In this document: piece by piece, positions 26,693-35,877 of the stretch
Layout of the letters: each line of letters starts with the position of its first letter
Numbering within the stretch: the stretch's first letter is position 1
From: Mesostigma viride
Taxonomy: Eukaryota > Streptophyta > Mesostigmatophyceae > Mesostigmatales > Mesostigmataceae
Assembly (NCBI GenBank): GCA_009746045.1
Contig: RPFO01000165.1
Coordinates: forward strand, 2,829,021 to 2,893,020
Reading direction: 5' to 3'
Length of the DNA: 64,000 bases
The notes under the pieces: generated by a model
What the model was told of the DNA's origin: nothing
The model's input: only the letters and a program-made list of their open reading frames with translations
The model's database searches: none
Translations under genes and position numbers: made by a program

Positions 26693-28197
26693 TTAATCGC
26701 TCTCTGACACCACCTCCCAACGGAGGACCGGGTTGTTCTTGTAGGGCTCGACCGGGTGCCCAGGGCCATAGGTGGCCACGAGCAGCTCCTCGCCCGCCGC
26801 GACCTGTCGAGTGGTGACGAGGCGCACTTCGCCCGCCCCCATCCAGGGCTCGCGGGTGAACTCGCAGTTCGCCGTCTGCTTGGTGTTACCCTCGGCGGTG
26901 TTGACGTAGTACGTCCAGTTGCGCACGACGGACGCGTCGATGTACACCGCGTACGAAGGAGTCTCGTGAGAGAAGAAAAGGAAATCGCTGTCCTCGGGGA
27001 AGCCCACCAGCCGACCTTTGCCGTTCTTGGGGTAAAACGTGATGACGCCAGCGAAGTACCCCAGCGTGACCCTGCACGCGAGGACGCGCGGTACGGACGG
27101 GATGGATCATCAGCCCCGAGTCGCGTGCGGACACTATAATGACAGGCGAATGACAGAGGACAGCACCTTGCAAAGGACAAAGACATCGACCTACCCCTCC
27201 CCCTTGATGTCCTGCACAGTCCGCACCCCGAGTCCCGGACCCTTCTCGCCCACCACGAACGCGGGGTGGTCTTCTGGCAAATCGAACACTTCAAAATCCA
27301 GGAAAAGGTCGGGGTGGCGGGTCCAGATGAAGTCCAGGCCGAGGGGGGTGGTGAGGTCTGCCACCGCCTTGGTGGAGTAGAAAAACTGCTCCATGGGCGT
27401 CCTGAGTCGCCCCTCCACCTTCACGATTCTTTGAAACCACTCGTCTCGGGCCGCGTAGTGCGCGTAGGGCACTGCGGGTGACAGGATGGAACGCCCAACA
27501 AGGGGTGAAGAAAGCAGAAATCTCGTAAAAATTCCACACTGTGTGACCGAACACCCGTGGCATGCAGCACACCAGGACACTGGGGGGCTGCCCCTTCAGC
27601 AAGCAATGAGAAGCCGCAAGCGCGGCAGACGACGCGATTATTCACACCAGCACACAGGGGGGGTGTCAATTTGTGAGCAAGCTTCTGAGGCAGGGCAAAC
27701 ATGGGGGGCACTACTCTCTTCAGCAAGCAATGAAAAGCCGCAAGCGCGGCAGACGACGCGATTATTCACACCAGCACACAGGGGTGGTGTCAAATTGTGA
27801 GCAAGCTTTTGAGGGAGGGCAAACATGGGGGTCACTGGACTGCTCACAGGCAGCTTTTGCATGCAGGGTGGGCCGCGAGCGCGGCAAAGAACGGATCATG
27901 CAAAACTCACCCATCTTAGCAGCCAGGGCACTTGGCACAGGTGCCTGTGCATTCTTGGGTGCCTGGTGAACTTTCCTCTTCTTTCCACTGCACACATGGC
28001 AAAAAGAGTGACAGGAGAGGGTGCATGGATGTCTTTCATCAGCAGTCGCGGCGGAATGCCATCCATGCAGCTCTGGGCAAACACCTGGCCATCCATGCAA
28101 AAGAAACCCCATTCATTAAGCGATCCGGGAAGAAACGCGATTCGTGCCGCGTAATTCGACGCATTTGCACTCACCCGGCTGCAACGTAAGCCGACAT
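26693..28197 (-). CDS. SET-domain lysine methyltransferase-like protein, four exons
   Basis: Minus-strand exons 28,197-28,175, 27,987-27,911, 27,471-27,195 and 27,071-26,693 give 251 aa. Junctions are AGCCGG|GTGAGT, TGTGCAG|TGG, AAGATGG|GTGAGT, CACCCGCAG|TG, GGAGGG|GTAGGT and GCGTGCAG|GGTC; phases 2, 1 and 2 match on both sides. Exons 1-2 encode a basic, histone-tail-like leader with GGKKRKVHQAP, also a likely nuclear signal. The SET core has GPGLGVRTVQDI, TLGYFAGVI, YYVNTAEGN...TANCEF and GEELLVATYG, corresponding to GxG, YxG, the NHS region and ELxxdYG. The His/Ser of NHS are replaced, so activity needs proof. Some large viruses encode SET enzymes that methylate host histone H3. Intron 2 holds 124-base tandem repeats. 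Confidence 0.75.
27594..27841. repeat. Tandem repeat inside SET intron 2, two units of 124 bases
   Basis: CTTCAGCAAGCAATG occurs at 27,594 and 27,718, with almost identical downstream sequence (GCCGCAAGCGCGGCAGACGACGCGATTATTCACACC, split here by length limits into its two halves in the two units). The units end in AGGGCAAACATGGGGG. They fill most of the 439-base intron 27,472-27,910. Confidence 0.85.
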
Positions 28198-28898
28198 CGT
28201 AAAGCCGGCAGGAATCACTCAAAGCAATTAACAATTTTCAGAGTGGCCCTGCCTATCAGCCCTGGGCACTCTCAATGCTGCAGTTCTTGGCCGCTTGCAC
28301 CTCCTTCTGGCCCTCTTGGCATTATTATGAAGTGTCTTGTTGGGTTGTCATGCAAGCAAAAAACCTCCTGCTAATTTGGGACTCACGCGCCAGACGCGGG
28401 AAAAATCTGGTTGGACCGGCGGAGGTCAGAATCAGCCACACTTTGGGTACTGGGGCAGTACCACATATACTGCACTGGATTCGTACTAGCAGCCAATGTC
28501 GCGTTTCCAGCCGTACACGCGCCCGGTCGACGGTGGACGCGGCAGACGCGCGCCAACCATGGGCATGCATGCATGCTGCAGTTACCAGATTGCCGCCGGG
28601 TCTACCGGGAGGGGGGAAAAGGACAAAGCACAACAAATACCCTTGTGGAGTGGTGGGTGCCTCTTGAGACTGTGTGTGTGTGTGTGTCAGGCTTTTAATG
28701 ACTATTTGTGACAGGATTTTCGCCGGTTGTGTTATCTCACTTGTTTATTGCAATCTTGAATTACCAGGAATTGCGCGGAACAGCGGCAACAAATTAGCGA
28801 GTGCAGCGGAATTCGTCTTTCTTTGCCGGATTTGCCGCAACGACGCCGCGAACGCGGCAGGGAAATATCGAAACCGTTAGAAGCCCGGCGGACGATAA
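28198..28898. promoter_or_regulatory. Divergent intergenic region with a TG microsatellite
   Basis: About 700 bases lie between the SET start (minus) and the next plus-strand gene. They contain GC-rich repeats with GCCGC and CGCGG cores, CATGCATGCATG near 28,566 and (TG)9 at about 28,669-28,687, which differs slightly between units A and C. No open frame survives the A/C comparison. It probably holds both promoters, but no clear TATA box is assigned. Confidence 0.35.
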
Positions 28899-30106
28899 AT
28901 GGGTAGGATGGGTAAATATGACCCTCTAAAGATCTTCCAGGCCAAGAAGAGGGGGGCCTGGGCCAGGGTCATGGTACAGACCTTCATGGACCTGGCCATC
29001 AGCAATGTCTGGAATTTTTCCAGCTCCTCATGGAACCAGCTCACACTGGGGGAGCTCCTGGTGGCCTTCAAGGCCTGCAGGTAATTTTAAAACCTCACAC
29101 TGTCGTTTTACGCCGGTCGTCGCCGAATCATGGTCTGTGTCCTCCATTATATTGGTGGTGATGGGGTCTTGATTGAATTTGTTGATTAATTGCATTGAAA
29201 ATTCACACGCGTGTTCTCTGCTCCGTTCACACCCCTGCACGGTCGCGATGCAGTCTGTGGGATCCCCACAACTATCCGGCGTGCTGTATGCCGGACCCGG
29301 ATATCAAGAACAGGGAGGGCACCCCCGAGTGGGATGCGTTCGGGGACACCCGATACGGGGTCATCCGCAAGTCACTCCACAAGGTCTACAAGTGTCTGGA
29401 GGTCGTCCTGCAGAAGACGTCCGATGACAGGGAGGAGGCGGAGAAGGTGCAGAGGATCACCGCGCTGGTCATCGAGATGCGCAGGATCACCGCCTACTAC
29501 TGGGCGGCGTGCTACCCCTGGGCCGATTTGGACACCGGCCACACCGACTACTACCGCCAGATGAGGATGAACCTCGGGGTCGGCTCCGTCCAGCGGCACG
29601 GCAATCTCATACCCGAGCATTACACGCTGGTGTGCTGGTACTCGATGCCGACCGTCGCGGTATGGGACAAGGCCCGGAAGGCGTATTGGGACAAGGAGGA
29701 GGAGAAGAAGGTCGCTCCCACCGGTTGGGGGGAGCCCTTGTGGGTCCAGCTGAGGGACTCGGGCAAGTGGACCGCGCCGCCGATCACCGCGGCCACTGTC
29801 TCGTGTGACCCCCTCTGGTGGTCGTGTGACCCCCACTGGGGCGCGTCGGACGCTCAGACGCCGGCGCCCAGGAAGAGAGCCAGGAGGGTGGCCAGGAGGG
29901 TCTCCCCCCCTGGCGTCCGTGAGGGACAAGTGTTTATCTCGCAGCCGATCGTAAACGTTTATTGTTTGTCATTAAAGTGTGGCTGCATGCTTGGTAATGC
30001 ATGCTTGGTAAAGTTATTGACTAAATATTTCCCGTGTTTTCATGATGAGCAGTCACATCATGGGGGTGAGCCCATCGCCATATCTCCGGCAGCCGCGACC
30101 CCTTGA
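28899..30106 (+). CDS. Unrecognised two-exon protein with basic tail
   Basis: Exons 28,899-29,080 and 29,254-30,106 give up to 344 aa. The donor is GCCTGCAG|GTAATT and the acceptor GCGATGCAG|TCTG; both phase 2. Exon 1 encodes MGRMGKYDPLKIFQAKKRG and a helical stretch. Exon 2 continues with LWDPHNYPACCMPDPDIKN, helices, and an unusually Trp/Tyr-rich region (YYWAACYPWADLD, WGEPLWVQL). Near the end, PRKRARRVARRV looks like a nuclear signal. No family recognised. The last ~55 codons overlap the 3' end of the convergent gene at 30,021 and follow an ATTAAAG signal, so the true C terminus may be earlier. Confidence 0.6.
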
Positions 30107-30350
30107 GGTTGCAGAGTATGAGCAGGGCGTCCAGACTCATGCGCTCGTACCAGCACCCGCATGCATCCATAGCCTCCTCTCCGCATTCTCGGCACGCGAT
30201 GTGCGGCGGGAACACCTGGAGCCCCTCTTGGTACAAGTAATGCACGTACAAGTGCACGAGCTCGCCGTCGCAGGAGTTCCACGCCTCCTCGAGATCCACT
30301 GAGCCGCCGCACCGGTAGCACGTTAGCACCTGGTCCAGACCGACAGACAT
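30021..30350 (-). CDS. Zinc-ribbon-like small protein
   Basis: 109 aa. Cys pairs CYRCGG (11/14) and CRECGEEAMDACGC (~54/57 and 64/66) are separated by a charged helical stretch, a plausible two-zinc fold. The C terminus is helical with His residues near the end. No family recognised; short cysteine-paired proteins are frequent in giant viruses. It converges with the plus-strand gene, whose open frame overlaps its last ~85 bases. The unit C copy is identical. Confidence 0.5.
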   Translation of the reverse strand: MSVGLDQVLTCYRCGGSVDLEEAWNSCDGELVHLYVHYLYQEGLQVFPPHIACRECGEEAMDACGCWYERMSLDALLILCNLKGSRLPEIWRWAHPHDVTAHHENTGNI

Positions 30351-31300
30351 GCCGCGATGTCAATGTAGGCGGACATAAAGCCGGGAGCGGAACGAACGCG
30401 GTCCACCCGCCCCCCTTCCCGGTGCCGGTCACCCCGCGAGAAACCCGACCCGCGCGTCATCGCCGGACCGAACTGCGTCCACCGTCGCACGACCAAACGA
30501 CCCTCTCGCGGCCCCGCGGAATAAAAGACCCTCCCAGACGGGGTTCTCGACAGTCGAAGTGGACGCAGTTCGATGGACCCAGTTCTTTTTTTCTTTTTTT
30601 TTTTCAAGAGCATAAAAGTTATGGGGAATGAAAAGCCATCCCTTCCGTCACCCCGTGATGATGACCCCATGATCATCACCCCATGATGCATACACCCACC
30701 CGTATACCCCTTTCAAAAAAACCCTCCCCTCCAAAAAAAAATTTCAACTGCGTCCATCGAACTGCGTCCACCGTCACCCCCCTCCCGGCCCTCCCGCCCG
30801 ACGAGTTAAACCATCACCCCCTCGCGGCCCTTTCCCACCCCCCACGGTGGACGGACTTCGGGACCGAGTTCCAACCGTCGACCCCCCTCCCGGCCCCGCC
30901 GCGCCCCCTCCCTCGCGCACCCGCGCCCGCGGTGGACCCAGTTCGCCCGAGCCGGTCCACCGCCACCCGGCCCGCTCGCCTATCGAGCGCGGTAAATTAT
31001 CTCCGCCCACCCTGGCGACCGCGCCGGACCGCGAGCCGCGAGCACCGACGGCGGTGCAGAGTGTGCATTCGGGGGATGCGAGAATTAGTTGGGCATAAAT
31101 GCCCACTTAGTCGAGGCCTGATACGCGATTGTCGGACTGCCACTTAAGAGCCGGTCACAACACCCGGACAGGTAGTGGCTGATTACACAAAATGTGTAAT
31201 TATGCCAGAATTATGTCAGCAAAATGATGACATAGCCGGGGTGCGAGAGTGTGCGCTTACAGAACGCCAAAAACTTTCCGGGTATATGGTATACGCGAAC
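30351..31300. other. 950-base intergenic region, repeat-rich and non-coding
   Basis: It holds an ATAAAAG box (30,521-30,527), an inverted repeat (30,559-30,771), a T-rich tract, tandem ATGATGACCCC/ATCACCCC runs near 30,656-30,690 and CCTCCC-rich DNA to about 31,100. Open frames here differ in length and end between units A and C because of homopolymer indels, so I see no conserved coding. CCACTTAAGAGCC precedes the next gene. Confidence 0.5.
30559..30771. repeat. 19-base inverted repeat around a T-rich and ATGATG-rich spacer
   Basis: GTGGACGCAGTTCGATGGA at 30,559-30,577 is exactly complementary to 30,753-30,771. AACTGCGTCCACCGTC also occurs as a direct repeat at 30,471 and 30,760. The spacer carries a poly-T tract and ATGAT repeats. 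It could be an initiator-binding site, a hairpin or a decayed mobile-element end. Confidence 0.7.
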
Positions 31301-32338
31301 ATGGCTCTCATCAGCAACTCCCCATCCCTCCGCCAAGATTACTTCGGCCTGGTGCCCTTCGATGAGCTGCCCCCGGAATGCAAGGAGTTTGCTGATGAGT
31401 ACGAGTTCCGCACGTTCAAGGGTTGTGATTGCTTGATTCCCTTTGACAAGGCCACCGGATTTGGCAACCTCAGCAAGTTATTCAAACGTGGCCGGTCCGA
31501 AAAGCAAATGGTCGAGCGAGCTATGGTGACTGGCAGGACGCAGATCACCATTAAGCTGCTGGAGTCGCAGGGAGTGGACTGCACCCTTCGCGAGGTGGAT
31601 GGCCGCAGCCCGGTAGCTGGTACCTATGCACCCAAGGTGCTGCTCTTCGCGTTGGCCGTGCAGTACCACCCCGACATGGCTACCGTGGCCATGAAGGTGG
31701 CCAGCGAGCTGTTCGCGGGCGACTCCCTCAAGGTGGCCGAGCTGGCACTGGGCATCTACGCCCAGGACGTGGAGAACGGCAAGGCTCGCGACGAGGAGAT
31801 GGAGAACCGCCTGCTGGCCGTGGTATCCGAGCACCAGGAGAGGCAGCTGGCCCTCATCCACCAGCACCACAACCTGCAGGTGGCCATGTTGAAGGACCTG
31901 GCGGAAAAGGTCACGGTATCGGAGAAGGAGAGAGCGGAGGCAGCAAAGCTTCAAAAGGAGCTGGTGCAGGCCAACAAGGAGCACGCCGCCAAGGTGGAGG
32001 ACGCGCAGGCCCAGGTCACCGCCATACACAAGGAGCTCAAGTTCCAGGCCAAGCAGCACTTCCAGGACGAGCTGGCCACCGAGCGGAAGGCCGACAAGGA
32101 CAAGTTCAACCTAGAGCAGGAGAGGGACAGGTTCGAGGCCGAGGCCGCCAAGTGGAAGGCCGCCTACCAGGAGCGCAGGCAGGAGCTGCTGGACAGATAC
32201 GTCGACGTGGCCAACCAGTTCATGGACGTCGGCATCAAGCGCAAGAGGGACCTGGACGACGGGGACGACCCGCGCAAAGTCGTGCAAGACGTGATCGACG
32301 AGTGCCGCGACATCCTCAAGAAGGCCATGCGATACTAG
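31301..32338 (+). CDS. KilA-N/MSV199-like coiled-coil protein
   Basis: 345 aa from the ATG at 31,301 (MALISNSPSLRQ). The frame is open 126 bases further upstream from a non-ATG codon, but the GGTATATGGTATACGCGAAC just before 31,301 matches the element before other starts. Residues ~75-150 (ERAMVTGRTQITIKLLESQG, then GTYAPKVLLFALAVQYHPDMA) fit the MSV199/KilA-N pattern of G-x-Y-x-P/H...A followed by a helix pair. Residues ~170-315 are a charged coiled coil, and the end has KRKRDLDDGDD. It probably binds DNA. It is followed by three AATAAA signals and has copies in units B and C. Confidence 0.65.
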   Translation: MALISNSPSLRQDYFGLVPFDELPPECKEFADEYEFRTFKGCDCLIPFDKATGFGNLSKLFKRGRSEKQMVERAMVTGRTQITIKLLESQGVDCTLREVDGRSPVAGTYAPKVLLFALAVQYHPDMATVAMKVASELFAGDSLKVAELALGIYAQDVENGKARDEEMENRLLAVVSEHQERQLALIHQHHNLQVAMLKDLAEKVTVSEKERAEAAKLQKELVQANKEHAAKVEDAQAQVTAIHKELKFQAKQHFQDELATERKADKDKFNLEQERDRFEAEAAKWKAAYQERRQELLDRYVDVANQFMDVGIKRKRDLDDGDDPRKVVQDVIDECRDILKKAMRY

Positions 32339-32364
32339 TCGACCCTGGCCATCTGCACGCGCGC

Positions 32365-32530
32365 AATAAAGAGGGCAACAACGCAGGCAGAGCTCTCACT
32401 TTCCCACTTCAGGGGATGGGAACTTTTTACCTCCTAACAGCCACCCCTGAACAATAAGGCTAAGGAGAAGGAATGGGACCGGCAACAGCCGACCAGAAGA
32501 ATAAAGGGCTATCCGTGGCCCTACAATAAA
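32365..32530 (+). terminator. Triple polyadenylation signals
   Basis: AATAAA at 32,365, 32,500 and 32,525 after the stop at 32,338. Between the last two, AGGGC-TATCCGTG-GCCCT can form a short hairpin. Confidence 0.6.
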
Positions 32531-32640
32531 GCAGTATGGTGTCCTATTCAATAATCAATCAATTAACAACATATATCCATTGCCTATTCAATTTAAATAG
32601 CAAAACAAGCAGTAAATAGGGGGTTACCTTGCGAAGCCGT

Positions 32641-33745
32641 AGGAGTGCCCCCAAAAGTGCCACAGCCGGCCAAGAACCCCCTATTGACGTGGAGCCAACA
32701 TTATCGCAAGCCAACCCCCTTTCAGGGTCCCAAAACCACCTGGCAGGGTGCCAAAATACTAATATTCACCCCCTGAAAAGGCTTTCTCACTACCTGAGGG
32801 AGACCCAGCCAAAACCCCGGCTCAGACCCTGAGAAAACCCCCCGCCCTGGTTATTAGCCAGGGGGTGGGGATATTTTCACCCCCCTCCCTGGTCCCCCAT
32901 ACCCGGCAGACTGCCACGTGTCACCCCCCGATTGGCTGGCTACTAGGCCTGATATAACCAGGGTGGAAATAGGCTCCGCCAGGGTGCTCCAAAAGCAAAA
33001 AAGCCCCATCACCTGGTTGGTGACGGGGCCCTGTCAGATATTGACACCCGGCTGGTTTCCCCTTCAAAATTTGACAGGGTCCCTGGCCAGGAAAAAAAAA
33101 TATCTAAAGCTACTATAGATATATTCTAGTATATCCAAGATACTCCCGAGTACCAGGGAGTAGACTCGAATATCCCCCTGGTCCCAAGGCGGCCGGGTCC
33201 ACCCCAGAGATGCGCATCTCTGGGGTGGACCCGGCCGCCTTGGGACCAGGGGGGATATTCGAGTCTACTCCCTGGTACTCGGGAGTATCTTGGATATACT
33301 AGAATATATCTATAGTAGCTTTAGATATTTTTTTTTCCTGGCCAGGGACCCTGTCAAATTTTGAAGGGGAAACCAGCCGGACGTGTCAATATCTGACAGG
33401 GCCCCGTCACCAACCAGGTGATGGGGCTTTTTTGCTTTTGGAGCACCCTGGCGGAGCCTATTTCCACCCTGGTTATATCAGGCCTAGTAGCCAGCCAATC
33501 GGGGGGTGACACGTGGCAGTCTGCCGGGTATGGGGGACCAGGGAGGGGGGTGAAAATATCCCCACCCCCTGGCTAATAACCAGGGCGGGGGGTTTTCTCA
33601 GGGTCTGAGCCGGGGTTTTGGCTGGGTCTCCCTCAGGTAGTGAGAAAGCCTTTTCAGGGGGTGAATATTAGTATTTTGGCACCCTGCCAGGTGGTTTTGG
33701 GACCCTGAAAGGGGGTTGGCTTGCGATAATGTTGGGGCACCCCTC
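32641..33745. repeat. Imperfect palindrome of about 1.05-1.1 kb
   Basis: The arms 32,694-33,213 and 33,214-33,735 are inverted copies with only a few small differences; the axis is at GAGATGCGCATCTC (33,207-33,220). Beyond the arms the outer ends still resemble each other (AGGAGTGCCCC at 32,640 versus GGGGCACCCCT at ~33,735-33,745), with about 50 bases missing on the right. The arms are rich in CCCTGG and contain nested small palindromes. No open frame is convincing. It may be a foldback element, two joined viral termini, or partly an assembly artefact. Confidence 0.85.
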
Positions 33746-35300
33746 GCGAATTTGCATTTTTCGGGATAAGAACGAGTGGGAAAAATTCAATCAAATCCTG
33801 GTGCATGAAGAAAAAATATAGGCATGTAAACAATATAGTTCTTGAAACGTGGCAAAAAACTGGGCTCGATTTGGCCACTGCAACTGCCTGAAACAATTAA
33901 AAAACTCTCAGTCCTCAGGAGAGGAATGGGGCTTTTGCTAACTTTGCTAGCATGTAAGTGCGGTCATACTACACACCACCGTGGCCACCAACCATCCCAA
34001 TCAACTCATTTCCCTTCAAGCATTACAGGACAACACACTTGCATCATCATACTTCAGGTATATCATACCTTATCATGTAGTGAGAGCCTATGCATGCATG
34101 TAGGGAATGGGCTTGGATACCTACCAACAAAGGGTTATGTTATAAGTGTCAACCACCAATATAATGGGTACGTTAAGCATATTTCCATTGTTTCTAACAA
34201 CAATAGATATGGCTATAACTGTTTTGCCTTGCCATGATGTGGCCAACATAGTTGCTGGCACATGATGGCAGTGGTTTGTCACCAAGACTTTTCACTCACC
34301 CGTAAAAGCTTGAATGCACCCTTGACGCAGCCCGTGGCCACACAATCATGCAGTATGAACGTAGCAAAAGAATAACTAACATCTATGAAGGTGTTTAAAC
34401 CTGCACAGCTCCTAAAACCCTGCACAACTACACTGGGTTAAGGCAAATGCCTGATAACATCATCTGAAAAGGGGGTTTTAGAGAGGGGCAGGCAACGGTC
34501 AAGAAAGAGCATCAAGACTTGAACCTGACAACGCCTCGCAAGCTTAAACTCATGTACGAACATCAAGAAACGAAGAGGCAACGATTATCCGGCTTTACCT
34601 GGCACGGCTGGCGTTACCTTGGCCCAGGCGGTGCCCGCAAAAGTGGCACTTTGCGGCACATAGGCCATGACGTGACAGAATGGTCGAAATCATCAAATCT
34701 ATACTGTCACTCAATTTATTCTAATACAATGCATGTTACAATGTAGAAAGAAACCTATCAGCCATTGAAATTGCGCCGGAAAGCAAGCGCAGTCATCAAT
34801 TCCGTCGACCTGCCTTATCGCAGTTTTTTCCAGCAAGAACAGTGCCGACACCGGGTAAATCGCATCCCCGCGAGCTAAAAATTGATTTTTATCATCTTTA
34901 GGGCATGTTAAATCTATTTCCTGAGTTTGGACAGCTGACTCGTCCGCAAACGTAAACTGCATGCATGGGCGCGAGCCGCCATGGCTAGGTCGTGCATTTC
35001 CGGAACTCGCGTTTCACGTGGAAAAGTACCCTTACCACCTGTACTTTGACCGTACATTTAGCCGCTCATACCAAATCCAAAAAAATCCCAAAAATATGTC
35101 CAAGAAAGATCTTTTCACGTAGTATTTGAATAAATTTTGAGAGAATTTTTTTGTCAAACATTCTGACCGGGGCGAATTTTCTACGAAACCCAAAAACTCG
35201 GTCCTCTAGAGAGGACTGAGTTCAACTCAGTCCTCCGTAGAGGACCAGGGACAGACGACGAGTTAAGAGCTATCATTTGAATGGTAATCCTCCCACCCAC
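33746..35300. other. Host-like AT-richer sequence without recognised genes
   Basis: Base composition and word use (CATGCATG, CACCAACC, ACATCATC) differ from the viral segments and resemble 59,781-61,352. Short open frames here (for example 33,842-34,237) show no domain or codon bias. I see no RNA gene. Confidence 0.5.
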
Positions 35301-35697
35301 ACTGTTGACCAAGCACACTTTCAGCCCACTGGCCACGCACGGGTTCCCCATACTGACCAAGCACACGTTCCACCCACTGACCAAGTGCACGTTCCACCTA
35401 CTGACCAAGCACACGTTCAGCCCACTGACCATGCAAGCACGGGTTCACCATACTGACCAAGCACACGTTCCACCCACTGACCAAGTGCACGTTCCACCTA
35501 CTGACCAAGCACACGTTCAGCCCACTGACCATGCAAGCACGGGTTCACCATACTGACCAAGCACACGTTCCACCCACTGACCAAGCACACGTTCAGCCCA
35601 CTGACCATGCAAGCACGGGTTCACCATACTGACCAAGCACACGTGCCACCCACTGACCAAGCACACATTCCACCCACTGACCAAGCACACATTCCAC
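35301..35697. repeat. Minisatellite, 24-base unit with a ~100-base higher order
   Basis: The unit CCCACTGACCAAGCACACGTTC with variants (GTGCACG, CATGCAAGCACGGG) repeats about 16 times. CAGCCCACTGACCATGCAAG recurs at 35,418, 35,518 and 35,594, showing a larger period. It abuts the start of unit B. Confidence 0.9.
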
Positions 35698-35877
35698 CGA
35701 CGCGCCAGCGCGGTAATAGCGCGGCCAAAGAAGTTAAAGCGGCCTGGAATATGTGAAGTGGCCACCAAGACACTTCAGACATTCAAGACACAGCCTCCCC
35801 TGGACAGCCAGCTCACAGTCTTTACCCAGTCTTCACATGTCACCACAACCCAATCCATCTCTCTGCCTGGCACAAGT

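Noticed and set aside
30683-31147. 154-aa Pro/Arg-rich open frame
   Set aside because: Low complexity, and the frame changes between units A and C because of a homopolymer indel.
32640-33745. hAT-type MITE on the basis of TAGGAGTGCCCC ends
   Set aside because: The end sequence is only loosely similar and the flanking eight bases do not match as a target-site duplication.
33842-34237. 131-aa open frame in host-like DNA
   Set aside because: No domain, codon bias or neighbouring signals.
35301-35697. CRISPR-like array
   Set aside because: Repeats are contiguous with no unique spacers and the context is eukaryotic; it is a minisatellite.
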